DNA from: Thermohalobaculum sp039184865
GTDB taxonomy: Bacteria; Pseudomonadota; Alphaproteobacteria; Rhodobacterales; Rhodobacteraceae
Direction: 5' to 3'
Assembly: GCA_039184865.1 (NCBI GenBank)
Contig: JBCDAV010000024.1
Coordinates: forward strand, 1-64,000
Length of the DNA stretch: 64,000 bases
Position 1 is the first letter of the stretch; each line of letters begins with the position of its first letter. Of this stretch, positions 15,385 to 22,651 are shown one piece after another. The position numbers were made by a program, and so were the translations under genes. A model generated the notes under the pieces. That model did not search any database, was not told the origin of the DNA, and saw nothing but the letters and a program-made list of their open reading frames with translations.

Positions 15385-15566
15385 CAGTCCCTCCTATCTT
15401 TGTTCGGTCGCATCAACATGATGCCGCCAGTCGTGCAGATTGCTCCGATAGACAGTGCGCCCCACCCTGCTCCGGGAGGCGGTGCAAACTCCATCGAGAT
15501 CCACGCACCGATGAACAGCATCACCAACCCGAATGCTATCAAGCAAAGCCCGATCACGAGTCTCAT
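15384..15566 (-). CDS. Small two-helix membrane protein inside the liv operon
   Basis: A 60-residue protein with two hydrophobic segments (about 3-24 and 33-51) separated by a Pro/Gly-rich turn (EFAPPPGAGWG) and a basic C-terminal tail (RPNKDRRD). It lies between livH and livM, starts 12 bases after livH, and its TGA overlaps the livM ATG. This tight packing and clean hydrophobic pattern support a real gene. It could be an accessory subunit of the permease; no named family was recognised. Confidence 0.7.
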   Translation of the reverse strand: MRLVIGLCLIAFGLVMLFIGAWISMEFAPPPGAGWGALSIGAICTTGGIMLMRPNKDRRD

Positions 15567-15578
15567 GACCTTGCATCC

Positions 15579-16526
15579 CTAGACCCTCTCGATAATCTTG
15601 TCGCCGAACAGGCCCTGCGGTCGGAACAGCAGGAATACCAACGCGATGATAAAGGCGAACCAGCTTTCGGTGCCGCCGCCGATCAGGCCGCCCCAGTAGA
15701 TCTCGAACAGCTTCTCGCCGATACCGATGATCAGGCCACCGACGATGGCACCGGGGATGGAGGTGAAGCCGCCCAGCACCAGCACCGGCAGCGCCTTCAA
15801 GGCCACAATCTGCAGGGCGAAGGACACGTCCGATTTCGCGCCCCACATGATGCCGGTCACGAGGGCCACGATGCCTGCAGCGAACCACACCACGACCCAG
15901 ATCTGGTTCAGACCGATGCCGACCGAAACCGCCGCCTGGTGGTCATCCGCCACGGCGCGCAGGGCGCGGCCAATCTTGGTGTAGCTGAAGAAGAACGCGA
16001 GGCCAGCGATCAGCAGCCCCGCGATGATGGTCGCGGCGATATCCAGCTTTTGGAAGATGACGATGCCGCCGCCGGGCTCCCAGACATAATCGCCCGAGGG
16101 CAGACCGATTTCCGAGGTTATCATCGCCTTGGGCTCACCGCCGAAGATGGCCTGACCGCCGCCGATCAGCATGAACGTCAGGCCGATCGTCGCCATGAAC
16201 AGGATGATGTCCTCCTGCCCGACCAATGGCCGCATGATCCACCGCTCGACCCCGAAGGCCAGTGCGTACATGATCGCGAGCGCGAGGATGACCGAGAGCC
16301 ATCCGGGCACGCCCAGTTCGTAAAGACCGACCATCGACAAGGCGGCGAACACCACCATGATGCCCTGGGCGAAGTTGAAGACGCCCGACGCCTTGAATAT
16401 CAGCACGAAGCCGAGCGCGATCAGCGAGTAAAGCACGCCCGAGACGAAGCCTTCCCACAGCACCTGGATGAAGAAGTCCGGCAACGAATACATCTGCACG
16501 AACGGATCGATGAAAACGTCGTACAT
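15579..16526 (-). CDS. livH: Branched-chain-type ABC transporter permease LivH
   Basis: A 315-residue permease with about eight membrane segments. Characteristic pieces are VLYSLIALGFVLIFKASGVFNFAQG near the N-terminus (in parts), TKIGRALRAVADDHQAAVSVGI (coupling loop) and VLGGFTSIPGAIVGGLIIGIGE. It pairs with LivM. It starts 3 bases after the livG stop on the minus strand and is followed closely by the 60-residue gene, within a continuous operon. Confidence 0.95.
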   Translation of the reverse strand: MYDVFIDPFVQMYSLPDFFIQVLWEGFVSGVLYSLIALGFVLIFKASGVFNFAQGIMVVFAALSMVGLYELGVPGWLSVILALAIMYALAFGVERWIMRPLVGQEDIILFMATIGLTFMLIGGGQAIFGGEPKAMITSEIGLPSGDYVWEPGGGIVIFQKLDIAATIIAGLLIAGLAFFFSYTKIGRALRAVADDHQAAVSVGIGLNQIWVVVWFAAGIVALVTGIMWGAKSDVSFALQIVALKALPVLVLGGFTSIPGAIVGGLIIGIGEKLFEIYWGGLIGGGTESWFAFIIALVFLLFRPQGLFGDKIIERV

Positions 16527-16529
16527 GCC

Positions 16530-17357
16530 TCAGACCCCCAGATAGGCGTCGATAACCGCCTGATTTGACTGCACTTCTTCCGGCGTTCCGTCTGCCAGCA
16601 GCTTGCCGTAGTCCAGCACCACCACGCGGTCGGCGAGGTCCATGACCACGCCCATGTCGTGCTCGATCAGCGCGATCGTCGTGCCGTACTGCTCGTTCAC
16701 GTCGATGATGAAGCGGGACATGTCCTCCTTCTCCTCGACGTTCATGCCAGCCATCGGCTCGTCGAGCAGCAGCAGATCCGGCTCCATCGCCAGTGCGCGG
16801 GCCAGTTCGACGCGCTTGCGCAGACCATAGGGCAGCGAGCCGACCGGTGCCTTGCGGATGTGCTGGATCTCGAGGAAATCGATGATCTCCTCGACCACGG
16901 CGCGGTGTTCGGTTTCCTCTTCGATCGCCTTGCCGTAGCGCAGCATCTGCCAGAAAAACCCGGTCTTCATCTTGAGCTGCCGCCCGGTCATGATGTTGTC
17001 CAGCGTCGACATCCCGTGGAAGAGCGCGATGTTCTGGAAGGTGCGCGCGATGCCCTGCTCGGCGACCTCGTATGGCTTCATCGACGGACGCTTCGACCCG
17101 TTGAACCAGATCTCGCCTTCCTGCGGATGGTAGAACCCGTTGATGACGTTGATCATGGACGATTTGCCGGCACCGTTCGGGCCGATGATCGCGCGGACCT
17201 CGCCCTTCATGATGTTGAAGCTGACATCCTTGATCGCCGTGACACCGCCGAAGCGCAGCACGATGTTGCGGATGTCCATCATCACTGGGCCAACGGTGCG
17301 CCCGTCCGGGGTGACGAACGTGTCGGCGCTTTCCGGCACTTGCACGGCCTGGTTCAT
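16530..17357 (-). CDS. livG: Branched-chain-type ABC transporter, ATP-binding protein LivG
   Basis: A 275-residue ABC ATPase: Walker A GPNGAGKSS, signature variant LPYGLRKRVELARAL, Walker B LLLDEPMAGMN, and H-loop LIEHDMGVVMDLADRVVVLDYG (in pieces), with the long LivG Q-loop region RTFQNIALFHGMST. It follows the acyl-CoA ligase by 11 bases and precedes livH by 3 bases. GGGAGAG precedes the ATG. It powers the LivHM permease together with LivF. Confidence 0.95.
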   Translation of the reverse strand: MNQAVQVPESADTFVTPDGRTVGPVMMDIRNIVLRFGGVTAIKDVSFNIMKGEVRAIIGPNGAGKSSMINVINGFYHPQEGEIWFNGSKRPSMKPYEVAEQGIARTFQNIALFHGMSTLDNIMTGRQLKMKTGFFWQMLRYGKAIEEETEHRAVVEEIIDFLEIQHIRKAPVGSLPYGLRKRVELARALAMEPDLLLLDEPMAGMNVEEKEDMSRFIIDVNEQYGTTIALIEHDMGVVMDLADRVVVLDYGKLLADGTPEEVQSNQAVIDAYLGV

Positions 17358-17368
17358 GTTTCTCTCCC

Positions 17369-19333
17369 TCAGGCCGCTTTGGCGGTTCGGTCGAAGGTCT
17401 TTGCGTCGCGAATTTCGAGCGTGGCGCTTATCGAGCCTTTGCGTCCATCCTCGTAGGTCACTTCCGTCTCGGCAAAAACGCTGTTGGACCCGTCATAGAG
17501 CGCGTCAATCAGCGGCGCGTAACGTTCGTTGATGGTCTTGCGGCGAACCTTCCGGGTCCGGGTCATCTCGCCGTCATCCGGATCGAGTTCCTTGTGCAGC
17601 ACGAGGAAGCGGTGGATCTGGCAGCCCGACAGCATCGGATCGTTCGCGAGCGAGGCGTTCACCTCTTCGACATGGCCTTGCATCTGGCCATAGACGTCCG
17701 GGTGCGCGGCCAGTTCCTGATAGGACGCATAAGCGACGTTGTTGCGCTCGGCCCACGATCCGACGGCGCCGAGATCGATATTTATGAATGCCGTACAGGT
17801 GTCGCGGCCGTCGCCGATCAGCACGGCTTCGAGGATGTTCGGGTAGAACTTCAGCTTGTTCTCGACGTATTTCGGCGCGAACAGGCTGCCATCGGCCATC
17901 TTGCCGACATCCTTGGCGCGGTCGATGATGCGCAGGTGTTTCGAGCCTTCTTCGATGAAGCCCGCGTCGCCTGTGTCGACCCAGCCTTCGGGGTCCTTCG
18001 TCTCGGCGGTCTTTTCGGGCTCCTTGTAGTACTCCTGGAAGACGCCCGGAGAGCGGTACCAGACCTTCCCATCGTCATCGATGCGGATCTCGACGCCCGG
18101 TGCCGCCACGCCGACGGTGTCATCGCGCACCTCGCCGTCCGGCTGAATGGTGACGAAGACCGAGGCTTCGGTCTGACCGTAGAGCTGTTTCAGGTTGATC
18201 CCGATCGAACGGTAGAAGGCGAAAATCTCCGGCCCGATTGCCTCGCCCGCCGTGTAGCCGAGCCGCACCCGCGACAGGCCCAGAGAGTTCTTCAGCGGTC
18301 CGAAGACCAGTTTGTCGCCCAGCCAGTACTTGAAGCGGTCGCCTGCGCTGACCGATTTCCCATCGAGGATATCGCCGCCGATCTTCGATGCGAAGTCGAT
18401 GTACTTCTTGAACGTGCGGTTCATCCAGGGCGCGGCGTCCTCCATCCGGATCATCACGCTGGTCAGCAGGTTCTCGAATATCCGCGGCGGTGCGAAGAAG
18501 TAGGTCGGGCCGATTTCCTTGAGATCCGCCATCATGGTGTCCGGGCTTTCCGGGCAGGACACGCAGAAACCGGACCAGTAGGATTGCCCGATCGAGAACA
18601 CGAAATCGCCGACCCAGGCCATGGGGAGGTAGGCCAAAGTCTCGTCGGATTCCTTCAGCCCGTCGAATTCGACCGAGGCTTTTGCTGCGTAGATCATGTT
18701 CTGGTTGGTGAGCACGACGCCCTTCGGATTGCCGGTGGTGCCCGACGTGTAAAGCATCACGCAGGTGTCGTTCGCGCTGCCGGCATCGATCCGGCTCTGC
18801 ATCTCGTCCTGGTGCTTTGACGCATTCTGACGGCCGAGATCCTGAACACCGGTGAACGAGTGCAGCTTGGTGTGATCGTATTTCCGCAGGCCGCGCGGAT
18901 CGCGGTAGATGATGTGGCGCAGGTTTGGCAGTCGGTCGGCAACCGACTGGACCTTGTCGACCTGTTCCTGGTTTTCGGCGACGATGAACGTGACTTCGGC
19001 GTGCTCGAGCACGAAGACCATCTCTTCGGCGACTGACTCGTGGTAGACGGGCACAGGCACCGCGCCGATCATCTGCGCTGCAACCATCGACCAGTAAAGC
19101 GGCGGGCGGTTGGTGCCGACAATCGCGATGCGTTCGCCCGGGGCGAGACCAAGCTCCATTAGCCCCATGGCCAATTCGCGCGTTTCTTCGTTGACCTCTG
19201 CCCAGCTATGGGTTCGCCAGATCCCGAGCATCTTCTCGCGGCACGCAGGCCGGTCCGCGAACCGCTGTGCGTTCAACGCAAGAAGCTTGGGAAAGGTATC
19301 GCGTCCTTCGACGACCCAGGATTCGTCACCCAC
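17369..19333 (-). CDS. AMP-dependent acyl-CoA synthetase/ligase (long-chain FadD15-like)
   Basis: About 654 residues. It activates a carboxylic acid with ATP to the acyl-AMP and transfers it to CoA. The P-loop motif is MLYTSGTTGNPKGVVLTN, the second core motif is YGQTEAS, the motif DTGDAGF is present and the late Lys-containing hinge region is RIIDRAKDVGKMADG, resembling bacterial long-chain (FadD15/ACSBG-type) ligases. The GTG start at 19333 has an excellent GGGAGGAA 6 bases upstream, better than the GTG at 19387. It is the first gene of the liv operon, implying that the transported substrate, or a product of it, is thioesterified on entry. Substrate chain type is uncertain. Confidence 0.93.
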   Translation of the reverse strand: MGDESWVVEGRDTFPKLLALNAQRFADRPACREKMLGIWRTHSWAEVNEETRELAMGLMELGLAPGERIAIVGTNRPPLYWSMVAAQMIGAVPVPVYHESVAEEMVFVLEHAEVTFIVAENQEQVDKVQSVADRLPNLRHIIYRDPRGLRKYDHTKLHSFTGVQDLGRQNASKHQDEMQSRIDAGSANDTCVMLYTSGTTGNPKGVVLTNQNMIYAAKASVEFDGLKESDETLAYLPMAWVGDFVFSIGQSYWSGFCVSCPESPDTMMADLKEIGPTYFFAPPRIFENLLTSVMIRMEDAAPWMNRTFKKYIDFASKIGGDILDGKSVSAGDRFKYWLGDKLVFGPLKNSLGLSRVRLGYTAGEAIGPEIFAFYRSIGINLKQLYGQTEASVFVTIQPDGEVRDDTVGVAAPGVEIRIDDDGKVWYRSPGVFQEYYKEPEKTAETKDPEGWVDTGDAGFIEEGSKHLRIIDRAKDVGKMADGSLFAPKYVENKLKFYPNILEAVLIGDGRDTCTAFINIDLGAVGSWAERNNVAYASYQELAAHPDVYGQMQGHVEEVNASLANDPMLSGCQIHRFLVLHKELDPDDGEMTRTRKVRRKTINERYAPLIDALYDGSNSVFAETEVTYEDGRKGSISATLEIRDAKTFDRTAKAA

Positions 19334-19408
19334 GCCGAGTTCCTCCCGATATGCATTCTTATCAGCGCAGCCAATCTGTGGCTGCACTGCCGCACTTATT
19401 AGGTTTTT

Positions 19409-19436
19409 GTTATAGTGCGCGATCCACCGGCGCCAA
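19409..19436 (-). promoter_or_regulatory. Candidate promoter of the acyl-CoA ligase-liv operon
   Basis: On the minus strand TTGGCG (19436-19431), a 16-base spacer and TATAAC (19414-19409) lie about 70 bases before the preferred GTG start. A second -35-like TTGACC sits at 19463-19458. Either could serve the operon. Confidence 0.35.
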
Positions 19437-19470
19437 TAAGGCGGGTCGCCCTTGGGTGGTCAAGGCAAAA

Positions 19471-19488
19471 ATTGAACGGATGTTCAAT
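19471..19488. promoter_or_regulatory. Palindromic candidate operator upstream of the acyl-CoA ligase-liv operon
   Basis: ATTGAAC-GGAT-GTTCAAT is a perfect 7-bp inverted repeat with a 4-base centre. The GAAC...GTTC core is typical of TetR-family sites that control acyl-CoA or aromatic-acid genes. It sits just upstream of the TTGACC element at 19458-19463. No TetR gene is in the window nearby. Confidence 0.5.
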
Positions 19489-19555
19489 TCCGCGTAATTT
19501 TCTATCAGGGCGCGAAACGCATCGTTAATGTGATGGGGGTCATCCGGCTCGTGGC

Positions 19556-20287
19556 TCAAGCCACAGCGACTGTCCGCGCCATCTCCATCATCGATCTGAA
19601 CCGGAAGTCGACGCCCGGCCGGTTTTCGACCACCGCCGTCGCGCCCCAACTTCCGCCCTCCGCGAGATTTTGCCGGTCGATCCATGCGCAGTCCAGGCCC
19701 GCGGCTTTCGCCGGCACGTGGTCGTGAAACATGCTCTGCGCGGTGTGGAGGATGTCACCGGCTTCGATTCCCAGATCCGTCGCGATGTGGCCAAGCATGT
19801 AGTCGAAGTTCGCCGGGTTCGGCTTGTAGGATCCGACATCCTGCGCTGTGTAGATAGCGTCGAACTCCACTCCGAGTTTTCGGTTCGAAGCTGCGAAGCC
19901 GTCGCGGTTCACGTTCGAGAGGATCACCAGTTTGTAGTGCTTCTTCAGAATGCGCAGAGCGTCTGCGGTGTCGGCAAAGGCTGGCCAGTGCTGAACCGAG
20001 TTCCCGAATGCGCGATCGAGATCGACGCCTGTCGCGAGGTCAAAGCGCTGCGCGAACGCATGGTGCACGTGCTCGAGAACTTGCGGATAGATCATGCCGG
20101 GCGTCGCTGCCTGCTGGGCGCTCTCGATCTCGGCAAAGGCCAGCAGTGCAGTGTCGCGGTCGACGTCGTTCCGGCCGCTCGTCTGAACGAGCGGCTGTAA
20201 CGCGTCCCAGATGCCGCCCTCCCAGTCGATCAGCGTGCCGTAACAATCGAAGGTCAAGGCCTTGTAGTCCTTCAGAGCGCGGGTCAT
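19556..20287 (-). CDS. HAD-family hydrolase, haloacid dehalogenase type II-like
   Basis: A 243-residue HAD hydrolase. Motif I is TFDCYGTLIDWEGGI, with the nucleophile Asp in FDCYGTL; motif II Ser is in VILSNVNRD; the Lys region is SYKPNPANFDYML; motif IV is HTAQSMFHDHVPA. The (F/L)DCYGTL and SNxN signatures are those of 2-haloacid dehalogenases, which hydrolyse (S)-2-haloacids via an Asp ester; many such proteins act on other phosphate or halide substrates. The start ATG follows GGAGG. It is a separate unit from hsp20 upstream, being preceded by a terminator. Confidence 0.88.
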   Translation of the reverse strand: MTRALKDYKALTFDCYGTLIDWEGGIWDALQPLVQTSGRNDVDRDTALLAFAEIESAQQAATPGMIYPQVLEHVHHAFAQRFDLATGVDLDRAFGNSVQHWPAFADTADALRILKKHYKLVILSNVNRDGFAASNRKLGVEFDAIYTAQDVGSYKPNPANFDYMLGHIATDLGIEAGDILHTAQSMFHDHVPAKAAGLDCAWIDRQNLAEGGSWGATAVVENRPGVDFRFRSMMEMARTVAVA

Positions 20288-20324
20288 TGCGGTGTCCTCC
20301 CCGATGCCTTTCGAGCAAAAGAAA

Positions 20325-20348
20325 GGCCCGCTTCCGGGGAAGCGGGCC
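20325..20348 (-). terminator. Rho-independent terminator of hsp20
   Basis: GGCCCGCTTCC (20325-20335) and GGAAGCGGGCC (20338-20348) form a near-continuous palindromic stem; on the minus strand it is followed by TTTCTTTTGC. It ends the hsp20 transcript 29 bases after its stop. Confidence 0.85.
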
Positions 20349-20376
20349 GATGCTTTCAGATCAAGTCGCGCGAGGC

Positions 20377-20835
20377 TCAGGCCTCGATCGTCTGCTTCTG
20401 CGAAGCGCCGTTCTTGATCGCGATGGTCCTCGGCTTGAGCGCCTCGGGGATCTCGCGCACCAGATCGACGTGTAGCAGGCCGTTGACCAGTTCAGCGCCA
20501 TGGACGCGCACATGATCGGCAAGCTGGAAGCGGCGCTCGAAGCCGCGCTCGGCAATGCCGCGGTGCAGGTAGACGGGCTTGTCGTCGCCTTTCTTCGCGA
20601 CCTTCTTGGCGGTGACCGTGAGGGACTGATCCTTCACCTCGAGATTCAGGTCATCCTCGCCAAAACCGGCGACGGCGATCGTGATGCGGTAGGCATCGTC
20701 GCCCATCTTCTCGATATTGTAGGGCGGGTAGCTCGGTGCGGCCTGATCACCGGTCATGATCTGATCCAAAAGACCAGCCATGCGGTCGAAGCCGACGGTC
20801 GAGCGATAAAGGGGGGCAAAGTCCAGATTACGCAT
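20377..20835 (-). CDS. Small heat-shock protein Hsp20 (IbpA-like)
   Basis: A 152-residue alpha-crystallin-type chaperone that holds unfolding proteins. The N-terminus MRNLDFAPLYRSTVGFDRM matches the IbpA group (FAPLYRSTVGFDR). The central domain YNIEKMGDDAYRITIAVAGF continues to the conserved GIAERGFERRFQLADHV. The start ATG 20835 follows GGAGG. No convincing sigma-32 promoter or ROSE-type thermometer was found in its 120-base leader, although the leader is GC-rich and could fold. It has its own terminator downstream. Confidence 0.93.
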   Translation of the reverse strand: MRNLDFAPLYRSTVGFDRMAGLLDQIMTGDQAAPSYPPYNIEKMGDDAYRITIAVAGFGEDDLNLEVKDQSLTVTAKKVAKKGDDKPVYLHRGIAERGFERRFQLADHVRVHGAELVNGLLHVDLVREIPEALKPRTIAIKNGASQKQTIEA

Positions 20836-20956
20836 GCAATCCTCCATTGAGCGATCTGCGGTTGGTGGTTCCCCGATTCGGGCGAACCTTGATGTTGTCG
20901 CCGGACCCGGTCATCGGCGCCCGACAGAGCTTAGGTGGGAACCGCCAAGTGCGCTT

Positions 20957-21712
20957 TCAAGATCCGCCGGGAAGCAGGGGCTTCAGGATCGGCAGCGCAT
21001 TGTCTGCTCGAACGGCAAAGGCTTTGGGCGGGCGTCCGCCGTTCATCGCGACGATCACAGCAACGATATGGGGAATACCGTCGATTTCGCGAAAGACCGG
21101 TGACCCCGAAGCCCCCTGGATCACGGGGCAGTCGATGATCAGCATTGCGCCCGTAATCGTGCCATAGGGGCAATCCGGCTGGTAGGTCAGGGCGTGCTGG
21201 CGGTCCCTGCGATAGTTGACCAGGGTGAGGGGCTCTCCCGGCAGGGGCGGCTGGACGACCGGGAACGGGTTCGCGGCCTTTTCGGTCAGCGGTGCGTCGA
21301 GGCGGATAAGTGCGATGTCCCTGCCGATATCCTCGGCGGTCTTGGGCGGCACGGGCAGGTAGTCCGGGTGGATGGCAAGGGCTGTCGCACGTCCGTGCCC
21401 GGTTTTCTTGCCTTTGTGCCAGCCCGCGACGAAGTGGATGTCCTTCAATCGGTATGGGCGCCCGGTTTTCGAACTGACGATACAGTGCGCCGCGGTAAGT
21501 ACGAGGTCCGGCTCGATCAGTGCGCCGCTGCACAAACCGCGGCGATTGAGGCCGGCGACATTCACCCGCCCGACGCCGCGCCACGGAACGGATTGTTCCG
21601 CGTTCAGCATCGTATCCGGCGCGATTTCGGCAGCGTGGATTGGGGCGTGGGACGCCAGAGGCAGCGAAAGCGCCGAAAAGAGACACGCAATTCGAAGACT
21701 GCTACGGCGCAT
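20957..21712 (-). CDS. Secreted trypsin-like (S1) serine protease
   Basis: 251 residues with a signal peptide (MRRSSLRIACLFSALSLPLA, cleavage near IHAAE). The chymotrypsin-fold triad is visible: His in LTAAHCI, Asp in GRDIALIRL, Ser in GASGSPVF (in place of GDSGGP). The GASGS sequence places it with bacterial V8/glutamyl endopeptidase-like S1 enzymes. The start ATG 21712 follows GGAG; the long upstream extension has no support. A periplasmic or extracellular protease of unknown target. Confidence 0.87.
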   Translation of the reverse strand: MRRSSLRIACLFSALSLPLASHAPIHAAEIAPDTMLNAEQSVPWRGVGRVNVAGLNRRGLCSGALIEPDLVLTAAHCIVSSKTGRPYRLKDIHFVAGWHKGKKTGHGRATALAIHPDYLPVPPKTAEDIGRDIALIRLDAPLTEKAANPFPVVQPPLPGEPLTLVNYRRDRQHALTYQPDCPYGTITGAMLIIDCPVIQGASGSPVFREIDGIPHIVAVIVAMNGGRPPKAFAVRADNALPILKPLLPGGS

Positions 21713-22133
21713 GATTGAAGCTCCGGAGGAAAACCATCCGGACAGGAAAGCCGGACAATTTAACCGCGCGTTTTCTCTGGTTTCGGGTCGCATCCGACAA
21801 TCGTTACCTGAGCACGCCATGCGGTTCCAACACAATGAAACCTGCGCCCTGCGCAAGCGACCAATAAACGAAGGCCCAGGCTGGAGGACGCCGCGCAAGC
21901 CGGGCTGTGTCCAAAGGCATATTCGGCTCGCTGGCCTTCGTTAACGCCAACCGATTTGCGGTCGAACCTGCCGCTCGGTCGCGTGTTGGGCGCAGATGTG
22001 ATCGCAGCCTAAACTGTTACACGAACCGGAAAGCCGTCTGCCCCCTTGCCGAGACGTCGGAGTGACCCATCCCGGTCAGCACGCGATGTTATTCGGCGCC
22101 TGATATTCGATCCTTAAGAACCGCCAGCGAACG
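21713..22133. other. 421-base intergenic region with an inverted repeat
   Basis: No convincing ORF. AACGAAGGCC (21867-21876) and GGCCTTCGTT (21933-21942) are perfect 10-bp inverse complements enclosing 56 bases that can themselves fold (CGCGCAAGCCGGGCT region). It is compatible with a small structured RNA or a composite terminator for the gene at 22134. It does not resemble a tRNA and no RNA family was recognised. Confidence 0.35.
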
Positions 22134-22559
22134 CTAGAAGTCCAGCCGGATCGCGACGTGGCCCTGCATTCCGGGAATCGGTATGTGATGCCCGGCAGAG
22201 AATCGTAGGATCTCGCTCGGAGCGAGCACAATTCCGTCGACCCGCGGGCGGCCCGTTGTGGTGTCGATTGCCAAGTTCAATGCGCCTGCAAGACCACCTA
22301 AGTACATCGAGCTTGGAAGTGCCGCCGATGAAGGAGCACCGATCCCGTCGATGCTCGTCGCGCTCTCGAAGAGACCGTTTCCGGAGAAGGCGTTTTCCGA
22401 GGGACTTCGGTCAGCGACGCCCGCGATCCGTATGGAGACATTGAGCAAGTCGGCGAAGATCGATTCCTCGGCTTTCGCCATCGTCGGAGCGGCGCATACC
22501 GCAGCGAGACCGAGTGCACAGGAAACACGGGAAATCAGACGCAGAAACCGGATGGACAT
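22134..22559 (-). CDS. Small secreted protein, unknown function
   Basis: A 141-residue protein with a signal peptide (about 1-29, ending PTMAKA), followed by a Ser/Gly/Ala-rich mature part (NVSIRIAGVADRS, YLGGLAGALNLAIDT, HVAIRLDF at the end). No family recognised. The ATG at 22559 directly abuts a perfect tandem duplication of 22 bp (22560-22603), and each copy contains AAAGGG, a ribosome-binding site. It lies downstream of ptsP in the same direction, with a 92-base gap. Confidence 0.6.
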   Translation of the reverse strand: MSIRFLRLISRVSCALGLAAVCAAPTMAKAEESIFADLLNVSIRIAGVADRSPSENAFSGNGLFESATSIDGIGAPSSAALPSSMYLGGLAGALNLAIDTTTGRPRVDGIVLAPSEILRFSAGHHIPIPGMQGHVAIRLDF

Positions 22560-22603
22560 AACCACGAACCCTTTCTGAACCAACCACGAACCCTTTCTGA
22601 ACC
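22560..22603 (-). repeat. Two perfect tandem copies of a 22-bp unit carrying a ribosome-binding site
   Basis: Bases 22560-22581 and 22582-22603 are identical. Read on the minus strand each unit begins GGTTCAGAAAGGG and ends GTGGTT, so the first unit sets the ribosome-binding site of the gene at 22134-22559 and the second duplicates it. This is a recent-looking slippage or duplication that may alter translation. Confidence 0.85.
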
Positions 22604-22651
22604 AACGAGCGTTGGATATCAGAACATGGTTAAGCCATGCTCAAAGTGTGG

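Noticed and set aside
20836..20956. Possible heat-regulated (ROSE/sigma-32) leader of hsp20
   Set aside because: No recognisable sigma-32 promoter or UUGC-type ribosome-binding-site pairing was found by eye.
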